Shown one piece after another: positions 33,630-42,245 of a stretch of 64,000 bases of DNA (position 1 is the stretch's first letter; the number at the start of each line of letters is the position of its first letter). Source of the stretch: Frankia sp. RB7 (lineage in GTDB: Bacteria; Pseudomonadota; Alphaproteobacteria; Rhizobiales; Xanthobacteraceae); assembly GCA_030403585.1 (NCBI GenBank), contig JAUEPE010000001.1:310001-374000 (forward strand). Direction: 5' to 3'. A model generated the notes under the pieces. It was given only the letters and a program-made list of their open reading frames with translations, was not told the origin of the DNA and ran no database searches. A program made the position numbers and the translations under genes.

Positions 33630-33758
33630 CGCACCGCGAGTTTGACACCGAAGGGCCGCGGCCTTGCAATAGATTTTCTTGCCCTGAACCGCAGGAATGA
33701 TGCTTTGCGCCGCGGCGGCGTCGCCGGATACGGTCGGCCCGCGATCCGGAGAAACGCC

Positions 33759-34151
33759 ATGCCCCCAGCTCACATCGTCAGCCATAATCCCGCAACGGTC
33801 TCCCCTCCCGTCGGCAGCTACAGCCTGGGACTTGAAGTAACGCAGCATCGCCGGCTGCTGTTCATCAGCGGCCAGGTGCCCGAGAGATCCGACGGCACCG
33901 TTCCTGAGGGTTTCGAAGCGCAATGCGAACAGGCCTGGCGCAATGTCATGAAGGTGCTCGCCTCAGCCGGTCTTGGCGTCGGGCATCTGGTCAAGGTCAC
34001 CACGTTCCTGACCGACCGGGCCCAAGTTGCGACCAACCGCATTATTCGCCGCAAGATGCTCGGCGACCATCAGCCTGCGCTAACCGCTGTGATCGTCGAG
34101 ACAGTCGACAGCAAATGGCTGCTCGAGATCGAGGCGATCGCCGCCGAGTGA
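33759..34151 (+). CDS. RidA (YjgF/YER057c/UK114) family protein
   Basis: A 130-residue member of the RidA family, which deaminates reactive enamine/imine intermediates, or of a related subgroup. Seen: VGSYSLGLEVTQHRRLLFISGQ, PEGFEAQCEQAWRNVMKVLAS, LVKVTTFLTDR and PALTAVIVETVDSKWLLEIEAIA. The catalytic Arg of true RidA (in the RxxxE region near the C-terminus) is not evident; the family end here reads VETVDSKWLLEIE, so it may be a non-deaminase homologue. The start is fixed by GGAG before ATG 33759. It is the first of a short run with the ATC hydrolase and a GFA protein. Confidence 0.9.
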   Translation: MPPAHIVSHNPATVSPPVGSYSLGLEVTQHRRLLFISGQVPERSDGTVPEGFEAQCEQAWRNVMKVLASAGLGVGHLVKVTTFLTDRAQVATNRIIRRKMLGDHQPALTAVIVETVDSKWLLEIEAIAAE

Positions 34152-34188
34152 AAGCTACTTTCCGACAAGCCCGCGATGCGAGAGTCCA

Positions 34189-34875
34189 ATGGCTGAAATG
34201 ATCCATCCCTTCTACGAGCAGCATCGCGATGCCATGGAGGCGGCGATGCGCCAGCGCCTCGATCTTGCCGAGGCGATGTTGCGCGAGCGCGCGCAGCTCA
34301 CCGATATCGGCGGAATCAGACAGGAGGTGATGGACGAGTTCGCCATGGTGCTCACCCAGATGCCCTATGTCGGCGGCGCGGCCAGTCGCATGAGCGATTT
34401 CTTCATGCGCCTGATCGGCTTCATGGCGATCAGCCGGGTGCTGCGGCGGCACGGCGTGCCGCTGCCCGTGATCGGCGAGATCGAGCGGGAAACCTACAAG
34501 GCGCAATTGCTCACCACGCCCGAGGCGGAACGCCTCGCCGCCGGAGATCAATTCATGTCGCCGGAGAACCAGATTTTGCTGCGCGAGCAGGCGGCGAAAA
34601 GCATCACAGCAAGCCATCAGGCCGAATTTCCGGAGGATTTCGTCTACGAATTCGTCGAGCCGGGGCCGAATGACAGCTTTGAATTCGGCATCAACTACAA
34701 AGCATGCGGCTTCTGCAAATTCGCAGGCCGCCATGGCGACAAGGAGATCCTGCCGAACATTTGCGGGCTTGATTTCGACGCCTATGCGACGCGCGGCATC
34801 CGTCTGGAACGGACGCAGACGCTCGCTGGCGGCGCGAGCCACTGCAATTTCCGCTTCTCGCGATTGCAGCGTTGA
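34189..34875 (+). CDS. L-2-amino-thiazoline-4-carboxylic acid hydrolase-like protein
   Basis: A 228-residue soluble protein of the ATC hydrolase family, whose founding members hydrolyse 2-amino-thiazoline-4-carboxylate on the way to L-cysteine. Seen: HPFYEQHRDAMEAAMRQRL at the N-terminus, KACGFCKFAGRHGDKEILPNICGLD with closely set cysteines, and the end signature LERTQTLAGGASHCNFRF. The cysteines and His fit the family motif. It lies 37 bases after the RidA gene and is probably cotranscribed. Only the family is certain; the physiological substrate here is not. Confidence 0.85.
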   Translation: MAEMIHPFYEQHRDAMEAAMRQRLDLAEAMLRERAQLTDIGGIRQEVMDEFAMVLTQMPYVGGAASRMSDFFMRLIGFMAISRVLRRHGVPLPVIGEIERETYKAQLLTTPEAERLAAGDQFMSPENQILLREQAAKSITASHQAEFPEDFVYEFVEPGPNDSFEFGINYKACGFCKFAGRHGDKEILPNICGLDFDAYATRGIRLERTQTLAGGASHCNFRFSRLQR

Positions 34876-34941
34876 CGGTTGACTTCGTACCGCCGCGCCC
34901 CCACCAAGGCCGACCGAGAGCAGACGGGAGACGCAGGCGAG

Positions 34942-35367
34942 ATGGTGGACGACACAAACGTTCGGACCGGCCAGTGCCACTGTGGTGCTGTGCGTTTCGA
35001 GGTGACGCTGAGCGACGGCTTCAATTCGATCCGCCGCTGCACCTGCTCGTATTGCCGGATGCGGGGCGCCGTCGTGGCGATGGCGGAGATGGGCGGGATC
35101 AAGTTCCTGCAAGGCGAGGACGCGCTGACGAGCTATCGCTTCCACACCGGAGCTGCGCAGCACTTCTTCTGCTCGACTTGCGGCATCTACACGCATCATC
35201 AGCGGCGATCCGACACGACCCTCTACGCGGTCAACGTGGCCTGCCTGGACGGAGTGAGCCCGTTCGATTTCGCTGACGTGCCCGTCATGGACGGCGTCAA
35301 TCACACCAACGACACCGGCCAGCCGACGCGCCGGGCCGGCACACTGCGCTTCATCCCGGCGGATTAA
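34942..35367 (+). CDS. GFA (glutathione-dependent formaldehyde-activating fold) family protein, 1
   Basis: A 141-residue zinc protein. Seen: GQCHCGAVRFEV, RRCTCSYCRMRGAVV and FFCSTCGIYTHHQRR: the CxC, CxxC and CxxC clusters that bind two zincs in the GFA fold. The family was named after an S-hydroxymethylglutathione synthase but most members have no proven activity. ATG 34942 is chosen because the frame before it lacks likeness. It follows the ATC hydrolase gene by 66 bases on the same strand and ends seven bases before the convergent metallo-hydrolase gene. Confidence 0.92.
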   Translation: MVDDTNVRTGQCHCGAVRFEVTLSDGFNSIRRCTCSYCRMRGAVVAMAEMGGIKFLQGEDALTSYRFHTGAAQHFFCSTCGIYTHHQRRSDTTLYAVNVACLDGVSPFDFADVPVMDGVNHTNDTGQPTRRAGTLRFIPAD

Positions 35368-35374
35368 AGCTCGG

Positions 35375-36202
35375 CTAATGCCCTCCGCACCGGCAGTTTT
35401 CGTAATCCACGGGATCATGGCTGTTGAAGATCGTCACGCGGTCGCCATGGCTGAGCTTGAGCTCGCGCAGCCGCGCTTGATTGGCCACGCGCGCGACACG
35501 GTCCATGTCGACCTTGCGCTGGAAATAGCGGAGCACCAGCGGCGCGCGCTGTGAGGCGTCGAGCTGGGCGTGGTGGAAATAGCTGTCGCCGGCATGCAGC
35601 AGCCATTTGTCGCCTGAGCGCACCGCGATGCCGCAATGGCCGAGCGTGTGGCCGGCGAGCGGGATCATCAGGATGTCCCCTTCCTTGTCGCCAAGCGCAC
35701 GGACGCCCTTGAAGCCGAACCAGTCCTCGCCGGCATCGCCGTAGAATTCCCAGCTCGGCCCATGACTCCACTGCCCGGTGACATAGCGCCCCTCAGGCGG
35801 CGCGGGCTTGCGCAGCACCGCCATGTCGTATTCGGCGCGATGGACGTGGATCGCGGCATGGGGAAAGTCGGGTACGCCGCCGGCGTGGTCGCGGTCGAGA
35901 TGCGTCAGCAGCACGTGGCGCACATCAGCAGGCGAATAGCCGAGCGCCTTCACCTGCTGCACGGCCGTCTCCGCCGGATCGAGCTTTGGCGCGGTCTGCC
36001 GCAGCCATCGTTTCCCGAGCCGATCGGGCGTGGCGATATCGCCAAGGCCGATGCCGGTGTCGACCAGAGCGAGGCCGTCATGGGTCTCGATCAGCAGGCA
36101 ATGGCAGACCATGCGGGCACGCTGGAACAGGCCGCCGGTGCCGTTCACCAGCCGCCGGCCCATGGGACACATCGTGCCGGCGTTGAGATGATGGATCTTC
36201 AT
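35375..36202 (-). CDS. Metallo-beta-lactamase fold hydrolase
   Basis: A 275-residue member of the MBL fold, in the branch close to N-acyl-homoserine lactonases. Seen: LALVDTGIGLGD, the metal motif LLTHLDRDHAGGVPDF (HxDxDH rather than the HxHxDH of AiiA-type lactonases), IHVHRAEYD, LAGHTLGHCGIAV with the third His, and LLHAGDSYFHHAQ with the bridging Asp. The Asp variant is common in an uncharacterised subfamily. It is divergent from the LysR gene at 36297, with a 94-base A+T-rich space, so that LysR likely controls it. The substrate is not known. Confidence 0.9.
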   Translation of the reverse strand: MKIHHLNAGTMCPMGRRLVNGTGGLFQRARMVCHCLLIETHDGLALVDTGIGLGDIATPDRLGKRWLRQTAPKLDPAETAVQQVKALGYSPADVRHVLLTHLDRDHAGGVPDFPHAAIHVHRAEYDMAVLRKPAPPEGRYVTGQWSHGPSWEFYGDAGEDWFGFKGVRALGDKEGDILMIPLAGHTLGHCGIAVRSGDKWLLHAGDSYFHHAQLDASQRAPLVLRYFQRKVDMDRVARVANQARLRELKLSHGDRVTIFNSHDPVDYENCRCGGH

Positions 36203-36296
36203 GGATGAGGTCCGCCTGTTGTGAACAGGGCGTTCTTGTCATCTTCCGATCCATAGGTAAAATATCGTCTATTAATGACATCTATAGGATACAACT

Positions 36297-37154
36297 ATGG
36301 ATATCCGCGAGCTTCGCTACTTCGCCGCCGTCTACCGCGAACGCAACCTCACGGCCGCCGCGCGCACCTGCTTCGTGTCGCAGCCGTCGATCTCCACCGC
36401 GATCACCAATCTTGAGGCGGAGCTCGGCACCAAGCTCTTCATCCGGCACAAGAAGGGCGTCGCGCCCACCGCCTCGGCGGAGCAGTTTCATGCGCTGGCC
36501 TGCCGCATCATCGACGAGACCGATGCCGCGCGCAGCCTGTTCCGCAAGCCCAGCACCAGGACCAATCTGACGCTCGGCTTGATGCGCACGCTCGACGTGC
36601 CCCGGACCATCGCGCTGCTAAAGCCGCTGACGGTGCGCAGTGACATCGCACTCCGGCTCGTGGGTCACGACGAGCGCGCGGACGCAAGGATCATCTCGAA
36701 GAGCATGCTTGGGGACGACGAGCATTTCGTCCCGCTCTGGAGCGAGCGCTATGTCGCAGCACTTCCGCCGTCGCATCCGCTGACGCTGAAGGATCGGCTT
36801 CGGGCCGCCGATCTCGCCGAATACCCCATGATTGACCGCTGCCATTGCGAGCAGAGCCAGTTCTTCGGTCGCCTCGCGCAACGGCGCCAATCCGCTGCGA
36901 TCGCGCAATCGGAGGATTGGGCGATGGCGCTGGTCGCGGCCGGCATCGGCATCGCCATCGTCCCCGAGGGCGTGGCCAAGGGCCATCCTGATATCGCGAT
37001 CCGGGAGATCGAGGTGAAGGTCAAGCGCGAGGTCGGGCTCGCCTGTCGCGCGTCAGTGCCGCTTGTAGACGCGTTGAAGGATTTTGTCGGGAAGCTGCAG
37101 GGACGCGCAAAGTCCGGGCGTCACTATCCGAGCAAGCCCTTCAGGCCGGCATAG
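36297..37154 (+). CDS. LysR-family transcriptional regulator
   Basis: A 285-residue regulator. Seen: MDIRELRYFAAVYRERNLT, recognition region VSQPSISTAITNLEAELGTKLF, and the effector-binding domain with LRLVGHDERAD, ALPPSHPLTLKDRL and EDWAMALVAAGIGIAIVPEG. Length is normal. It is divergent from the metallo-hydrolase gene; the intergenic ATCGTCTATTAATGACATCT region includes an imperfect inverted repeat and could be its operator. The tail overlaps the convergent zinc-ribbon gene by about 30 bases. Confidence 0.93.
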   Translation: MDIRELRYFAAVYRERNLTAAARTCFVSQPSISTAITNLEAELGTKLFIRHKKGVAPTASAEQFHALACRIIDETDAARSLFRKPSTRTNLTLGLMRTLDVPRTIALLKPLTVRSDIALRLVGHDERADARIISKSMLGDDEHFVPLWSERYVAALPPSHPLTLKDRLRAADLAEYPMIDRCHCEQSQFFGRLAQRRQSAAIAQSEDWAMALVAAGIGIAIVPEGVAKGHPDIAIREIEVKVKREVGLACRASVPLVDALKDFVGKLQGRAKSGRHYPSKPFRPA

Positions 37155-37888
37155 ATCGAGCCAACGGCCGTCGCGGCGACGCCCGCCAGCGGCCCGACGG
37201 TCTGCATCAGGTCCTGAATCAAGCGGGCGCGGCGGCGGAGCTGTTCCTCGCCGACATGCTGCCCGAGCAGACGCGCCACCCTGAAGGCAAATGCGTTCGG
37301 TTTGCCTCCCTGGCCGAGCACGCGCGGCAAGACCTGGAAGACCACGACTCCCAGGATGTTTCCGGAAACGAACGCGAGCAGGATGCTCGCTCCGTATTCG
37401 AACACTTCGCGCCATTCGATCCACACCGTCGGCAGGATCGGAACACCATCGTGGATGCCGGTGACCGTCAGCATCGCGAAGATGCTGACGGTTGCAGCCA
37501 GCAACGCCAGCACGAACGCGCCAAACACGGAAACCCTGTGCAGGGGATAGGCGAGGAGCCCGAACAGAAGCGGGATGATGATGGACGCTATCCGGAGGGG
37601 GATCGGCGAGAGATTGAACGTGATCGTCACGAGAATATGCGTGACGGTCAGCAATATCGACGGGATAACGACGTAGAGAACCGCGTGGGCTCCGAAATAT
37701 CGTAGCGGATTTTTCTGTCGTTCAAGCCGGATGTTGACCCGATCGAGATCGCGCCTGAGCTTGTCGAGTTCGGCAACGATCTCCTCGATCTCGATGAGCG
37801 TCGGCCGCACGACGCGCAAGTCGCGCGAGCAGTGCTTGCAAGCGATGGCCTCGTCCTTGATCGTCTCGGCGCAGAACGGACATTCCAT
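37124..37888 (-). CDS. Zinc-ribbon membrane protein, last gene of CHAT operon
   Basis: A 254-residue protein. Seen: an N-terminal zinc ribbon with Cys3, Cys6, Cys17 and Cys20 (ECPFCAETI, ACKHCSRDL), then a coiled helix (IVAELDKLRRDLDRVNIRLER), then four membrane helices (about 70-95, 100-120, 125-145 and 165-190: LYVVIPSILLTVTHILV, IASIIIPLLFGLLAYP, GAFVLALLAATVSIF, GASILLAFVSGNILGVVVF), and a charged cytoplasmic C-terminus. Topology with both ends cytoplasmic is likely. It lies two bases after the shorter zinc-ribbon gene, whose N-terminus is closely alike. No family known to me; a membrane effector or sensor linked to the CHAT protease is an inference. Confidence 0.8.
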   Translation of the reverse strand: MECPFCAETIKDEAIACKHCSRDLRVVRPTLIEIEEIVAELDKLRRDLDRVNIRLERQKNPLRYFGAHAVLYVVIPSILLTVTHILVTITFNLSPIPLRIASIIIPLLFGLLAYPLHRVSVFGAFVLALLAATVSIFAMLTVTGIHDGVPILPTVWIEWREVFEYGASILLAFVSGNILGVVVFQVLPRVLGQGGKPNAFAFRVARLLGQHVGEEQLRRRARLIQDLMQTVGPLAGVAATAVGSIYAGLKGLLG

Positions 37889-37890
37889 TG

Positions 37891-38088
37891 CTAGCGCGAC
37901 TTCCTGCGCAGCATAATCGCTTCCATCTCGTCCCTGGCCCGCTTCAGTTCGGCACGCAAGGCGTCCCGCTTGCGCAAGAGATCGTCGCGCTCGGCGATCA
38001 ACGTCGCGGGAACGGCGATGTCACGCCCGCAGGACGCGCAGATCAGGGCGCCCTCCAGATTCCCGGATTGGCAATAGGGACATTTCAC
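37891..38088 (-). CDS. Small zinc-ribbon coiled-coil protein
   Basis: A 65-residue protein with a zinc ribbon (Cys3, Cys6, Cys17 and Cys20 in KCPYCQSGN and ICASCGRDI) followed by one long charged helix (about 28-62) with heptad-like spacing (LIAERDDLLRKRDALRAEL). It may dimerise. Its ribbon has exactly the same C-x2-C-x10-C-x2-C layout as that of the next gene, which suggests duplication. Spacings of 12 bases upstream and 2 bases downstream place it firmly in the CHAT operon. Function unknown. Confidence 0.8.
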   Translation of the reverse strand: MKCPYCQSGNLEGALICASCGRDIAVPATLIAERDDLLRKRDALRAELKRARDEMEAIMLRRKSR

Positions 38089-38100
38089 CTCAACGACACC

Positions 38101-38547
38101 TCATTTAGGCGCCACCTTCAAGGTGAAGATGCTCGTGCCCGGCCGTCCATCGCTGTCCTTGATGTCGACGCGAACCATGTATTCGCCCGCCGGCAATTCG
38201 GCATCCTGGATGTTGATGCCGTCAGCCTGGACAAACGGCTTGACTCGCGCCGTCAGATCGACGTTCGGCGTCCTCAGAAACATCACCTTGACCGAATCCG
38301 GATCAATCTTGGCTCCGCCAAAGGACTCGAACTTCAGGACCAGGTGCATGGGCGAGCTGACCGAGTCGCCCGGCGAGACAAATTCGACCTTCGGCCCGCG
38401 CAAGATGCCGCGCCGGTCGGTCGCGACCGCACCCTTGGGGGGCGGCAGCTTCGCCTCCTCTTCCGTGATCAATTGTGTTGCCGCTCTCGCCGCTCCCGAA
38501 AACAGGAGAGCTGCTGCGATCGGCGCCAGCAAGATATTCCGCTTCAT
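38101..38547 (-). CDS. Small secreted protein in CHAT operon
   Basis: About 148 residues with a Sec signal peptide (MKRNILLAPIAAALLFSGAARA, cleavage after ARA). The mature chain looks like a single beta-sandwich: LRGPKVEFVSPGDSVSSPMH, LVLKFESFGGAKIDPDSVKV, LPAGEYMVRVDIKDSDGR. The pattern resembles Ig-like or carbohydrate-binding-type sandwich domains but no family is recognised. ATG 38568 would add seven residues and is an alternative. It starts within 30 bases of the end of the CHAT gene. Its likely place is the periplasm, the same compartment as the exported CHAT protein. Confidence 0.8.
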   Translation of the reverse strand: MKRNILLAPIAAALLFSGAARAATQLITEEEAKLPPPKGAVATDRRGILRGPKVEFVSPGDSVSSPMHLVLKFESFGGAKIDPDSVKVMFLRTPNVDLTARVKPFVQADGINIQDAELPAGEYMVRVDIKDSDGRPGTSIFTLKVAPK

Positions 38548-38574
38548 TTCAATTCCAACCTTCTTCATTTGCCG

Positions 38575-41500
38575 TCAGCGCACGCCGCCATCGCCAATGA
38601 TCGTGTAAGGTGCCCAGAACAGCGGATGCGCATAAGCGAACTCGGTCTTGCCTTCGCCGTTGAGATAGCCGGGTCCATCGACCAGAGCCATCATCGCCTG
38701 CCGCAGCGCCTCACTCCGCGATAATCTGGGATCGTCGGCCTGCCGCTTGAACAGATCGGTCACCAGTTGCCGCGCGGACTGCGAATGCACCGACCAGTTC
38801 GTCACCAGCAGCGCGCGCGTCCCCGCGTAGAAGAACGCGCGGCCGAGTCCCGATGCGGCCTCGGCGCCCGCGCCGGCGCCAGCGCCGGTGTTGCAGGCCG
38901 ACAGGATGACCCAGTCGGCGTCGAGCTTGAGGCCGAGAATCTCCTCCATGGTCAGGAGGCCGTCGCCGCCTTCACCCGTTACCGTTGGCGATGACAATGC
39001 GAGCGCCGGCTGCGTCAAACCGTTGAGCTCGCCCGGAACCAGACCGTGCGTGGCAAATGCAAGGATCTTGAAGCCTGAGAGGTTCATCGTCTTCACGGCG
39101 CTCTCGGTCGCACTCTTTCCCAGGAACAGCACCTTGGCAGGATCGGCCTGCAAGGCCAGCGCGATCGATTTCAGCTCGTCGGCAGTATCGGGCAGCCGGG
39201 GCAGCAATCCGAGCTCGGCGCTGTCGACGCCGTCGAGCTTCGGGCTGTTGCGACGCTTCAGTGGCATGCCGCGCGTGACGTTGCCACCCGCGTCGGCGAC
39301 CTGAACCTTGGTTTGATCGCTCTCTGCCTCGGCTTGCTGATCCTTGTTGAAATAGGGATCGCCGAATGCCACCAAGTCGCCCCTGCCGGGCTTGCCAGGC
39401 GGCAATTGTCGCAACGTGCGCAAGGCGGCCGCCGATGGCACGGTAGACACGGCATGGGTTCGGGCCAGCCACGGTACGTTGCGGTACCCGACGAACAGCG
39501 GATCTTCATCCTGAGCCACCTCGGCGGGTGCCGTCGGCAATAGCGAGAGCGGCAGCAGGCCGAGGGCGCCGTTCGTGACGACGATCAGTTTCTTCGCCGG
39601 CTTCCATCCACTCTCGACGGGCTTGAGCAACAGCTCGTAGAGTTCATAACCGAGCTTGAGATCGAACGGCGGAATATCCGAGATCATTGCGGCTTGCGGC
39701 TCGAGCGCCTCACGCAGCTTGCGAATCTTCGTCTCGACGTCGCCGAAGCTGGCCTTGACGGCCGCGAACGCCACCGGCCCAGACTTCGGCACGGCCCAGA
39801 CGAAGCTGCCGTTCTGACCGAAATAGAACGACAACATGGCCTCGTTGTCGGCAAGCGTCGTGCGTATCTCGGCCACGCTCGGCGGCTTGGGCGAGACCAA
39901 ATCGGCATAGGTCGGGAACTTCTGCTTGATCTCCTGGCGCGCCTTGTCGCGTTCGTTGCGCATGGATGCGATCGATGCCTGGATCTGCTGGGCGCCCTTC
40001 TCATCGCGGTCCGCAGAGGGGATCGCGAGCACGTTGTTGAGCGTACCGAGCTGGGCATTGACCTGCTTGGTCAGGTCCTGCTCCTTGCGCACGAGCTCGG
40101 CGAGCGCAGGATCCTTGGCCGCCGCCCGCGCGCTTGACGCAGCAAGCGCCTGCTGCACCGAGCGACCACGTATGGCGTCGGCGAGACCGAAGGTCTCATC
40201 ACCGACGCCGGTGCCTTCGGCCCGCGCGAGCAGCAGAAGGTAGCTCTCGACGATGGCCTGGAGCCGCTGGCTGCGTGCGGCCACGACGGTCGTGTTCTCG
40301 TCGTCGGCGTTCTCGTTTGCATTCGCCATCAAGACCGGAATGGCCGCCTTGAACTCCCGGATCGCGTCGGCATCGCGCCGCGCGCGCATCAACCCGATCG
40401 CGAGCGTGCCGCGCGCCGACGCCGCATCGAAATGGTTCTCGCCGACCCGCCCGACCTGCTTCTTGACCAGTTGCTCGGCGGCGGCGATGCCGGCGTCGAG
40501 CTGGCCGGAATTGTAGAGCGCGAGAATGCGCGCCGGATTAAGTTCGATGACCTCGCGGCGCTGCGGATCCCAATTGGCGACCGCCTTGTCGATCCGCGCA
40601 AACATGTCGTTGGCCTCGGCATTCTTGCGCTGCAGATTCAGGATACCGGCGAGCTGCGAGAGCATCTGCACGGTCGACTGCGCGTCGTCCGGCACGCCCA
40701 CCGCCTTGTTGATGTCGAGCGAGACGCGGCCGAGCTGCTCGGCTTCGTCGTAACGTCCCTGGTCGACCAGGATTCCGGCCAATCCCATCACGAAGCGCGG
40801 CGTCACCGGATTGTACTTGCCGGTGTCCTTCAGGCGCGACAACAGCGCCCGGCGCGCGTCGACTTCGGCTTCGGCGAGCCTGCCCTGCCGCGCCTTCATA
40901 CGCGCCTGATTCAGGATCGTGGTGTCGACGAGCTGCAACAGAATGGTCTCGGCGGGCGGATTGTCCGTTTCCAGAACACCCTTGTTGCCGGCGCGCTTGC
41001 GCAGCTCCGCGGCGCGATAGGCGGCCTCGGCCTCGGCGTACTGTCCCCTCGCCTCAAAGATCTGGCCACGCGAAATCTCGATCTCGCCCTCCCAGTTCTG
41101 GCCGAGCTTGGCATAGGAGGCGCGCCAGCCCGGAAGTCCGCTGGTGCGGGCTTCCTGGATCCCGGTCAGGCTCCGGCGCAGATAGGCTTCGGCCTGCGGG
41201 ATGTCGCCCATCTGGATGAGGATGGCCGCAATCGAGCGGTTGGCGTTGAACTGAAATCCCTTGGCGGTGGGCGTGCCGGCAAAATCGCGCACCAATCTCT
41301 GGAGAATTTCGAACGCGCGCTTGGGATCGCCCGCAGTCGCGTATTGGAGCGACTGGAGCTGCATCATCCGTCCCATCATGTTCGGGCTGGCGGCGCCGCG
41401 CCCGGTCTCAACGGCCTTGTTGGCATCGGCGGTGGCCTCGGCGAGGCGGCCGAGCTGGGCGCGCGCGTTGGCGCGGTCAAAGTAGAACTGCGCGAGTTCC

Positions 41501-41976
41501 ACGCGGGATTCCTTCCCCGTCGGCACGTCGTCGGCGTCCGATTTCAGCTCCGCGATCATCTTCTCGTCGGGCTTCTCGCTGTCGAGAATGGCCGTGATGT
41601 CGGCAATGCTGCGCGGCGGCGCGACGAAGTCCTTTGGCAAAGCGGTGCCGGGATCGAGCTTGGGCGCAGCTTCCTTCGGCAACTCGACGGCGACGTTGGC
41701 GCGTCCGTTCGCGGCGTTGAGCGCCGCCATCACGCAGGCCTTGACCTTCGGAGACGCCGTGGCGCGGCAAGCTTCCAAAGTCGCACCTCCGCCGCCATGC
41801 ATGCAAGCTTGCACGATCGGCTTGCCGACGGTCATCCGGCAGTTCTCGATCGCCGCCTCCTTGGTCAAGGCGGCGGCGGAGCTGGTCGATCCGAGCAGGA
41901 TCGCAAGGGCCAGCAATTTTCGCAGAGGCGTGGAATTTCGACGGGCGTCAAGCGGCATCGCGGAACTGATGCTCAT
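38575..41976 (-). CDS. Exported TPR-CHAT protease-like protein
   Basis: An 1133-residue protein. Seen: a signal peptide (LRKLLALAILLGSTSSAAA), a duplicated Cys motif at residues 46-81 (CRMTV..VQACM, CRATA..VKACV), about 450 residues of tetratricopeptide-like helices (150-600), a helical connector, and a C-terminal CHAT domain (about 800-1133). The caspase-like dyad is present: His977 in FATHGLVPG and Cys1028 in LSACNTGAG, followed by GLGRAFFYAGTRALLVTNWSV. CHAT proteases are caspase relatives (separase-like) known in Craspase and other defence or signalling systems. This one is exported and heads an operon with a secreted protein and two zinc-ribbon proteins. Substrate unknown. Confidence 0.93.
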   Translation of the reverse strand: MSISSAMPLDARRNSTPLRKLLALAILLGSTSSAAALTKEAAIENCRMTVGKPIVQACMHGGGGATLEACRATASPKVKACVMAALNAANGRANVAVELPKEAAPKLDPGTALPKDFVAPPRSIADITAILDSEKPDEKMIAELKSDADDVPTGKESRVELAQFYFDRANARAQLGRLAEATADANKAVETGRGAASPNMMGRMMQLQSLQYATAGDPKRAFEILQRLVRDFAGTPTAKGFQFNANRSIAAILIQMGDIPQAEAYLRRSLTGIQEARTSGLPGWRASYAKLGQNWEGEIEISRGQIFEARGQYAEAEAAYRAAELRKRAGNKGVLETDNPPAETILLQLVDTTILNQARMKARQGRLAEAEVDARRALLSRLKDTGKYNPVTPRFVMGLAGILVDQGRYDEAEQLGRVSLDINKAVGVPDDAQSTVQMLSQLAGILNLQRKNAEANDMFARIDKAVANWDPQRREVIELNPARILALYNSGQLDAGIAAAEQLVKKQVGRVGENHFDAASARGTLAIGLMRARRDADAIREFKAAIPVLMANANENADDENTTVVAARSQRLQAIVESYLLLLARAEGTGVGDETFGLADAIRGRSVQQALAASSARAAAKDPALAELVRKEQDLTKQVNAQLGTLNNVLAIPSADRDEKGAQQIQASIASMRNERDKARQEIKQKFPTYADLVSPKPPSVAEIRTTLADNEAMLSFYFGQNGSFVWAVPKSGPVAFAAVKASFGDVETKIRKLREALEPQAAMISDIPPFDLKLGYELYELLLKPVESGWKPAKKLIVVTNGALGLLPLSLLPTAPAEVAQDEDPLFVGYRNVPWLARTHAVSTVPSAAALRTLRQLPPGKPGRGDLVAFGDPYFNKDQQAEAESDQTKVQVADAGGNVTRGMPLKRRNSPKLDGVDSAELGLLPRLPDTADELKSIALALQADPAKVLFLGKSATESAVKTMNLSGFKILAFATHGLVPGELNGLTQPALALSSPTVTGEGGDGLLTMEEILGLKLDADWVILSACNTGAGAGAGAEAASGLGRAFFYAGTRALLVTNWSVHSQSARQLVTDLFKRQADDPRLSRSEALRQAMMALVDGPGYLNGEGKTEFAYAHPLFWAPYTIIGDGGVR

Positions 41977-42245
41977 CCCAAAAGACCTTCGTGCAAAGTG
42001 ACTTGGTAAAACGGGGCGATCCTATCGCTATGGCTTGAGAGAACAAGCACCAATCGGGGCGGTTCGACCAAATGCTGAACAGCATGGGCCGTGGCCAGCA
42101 CCAGTTCCCGAAGCCCCGCCGCGGTGGCACCTGGACGTCGGCCTCGCCATGGTTGCAGGATTGGCCGTCGTCACGGCGGGCCGGGATTGCTGCTCGTACT
42201 GAGGGGAGATACGAAGGCGCTGCAGCAGACTCGCTCGGAGAGCAC

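Noticed and set aside
33630..33923. N-terminal extension of the LysR pseudogene frame
   Set aside because: It runs antisense through the start of the RidA gene; the LysR likeness begins at the Met at 33629.
40432..42009. Plus-strand frame of 525 codons opposite the CHAT gene
   Set aside because: Shadow of the TPR region; no recognisable motif, and composition reflects codon bias of the other strand.
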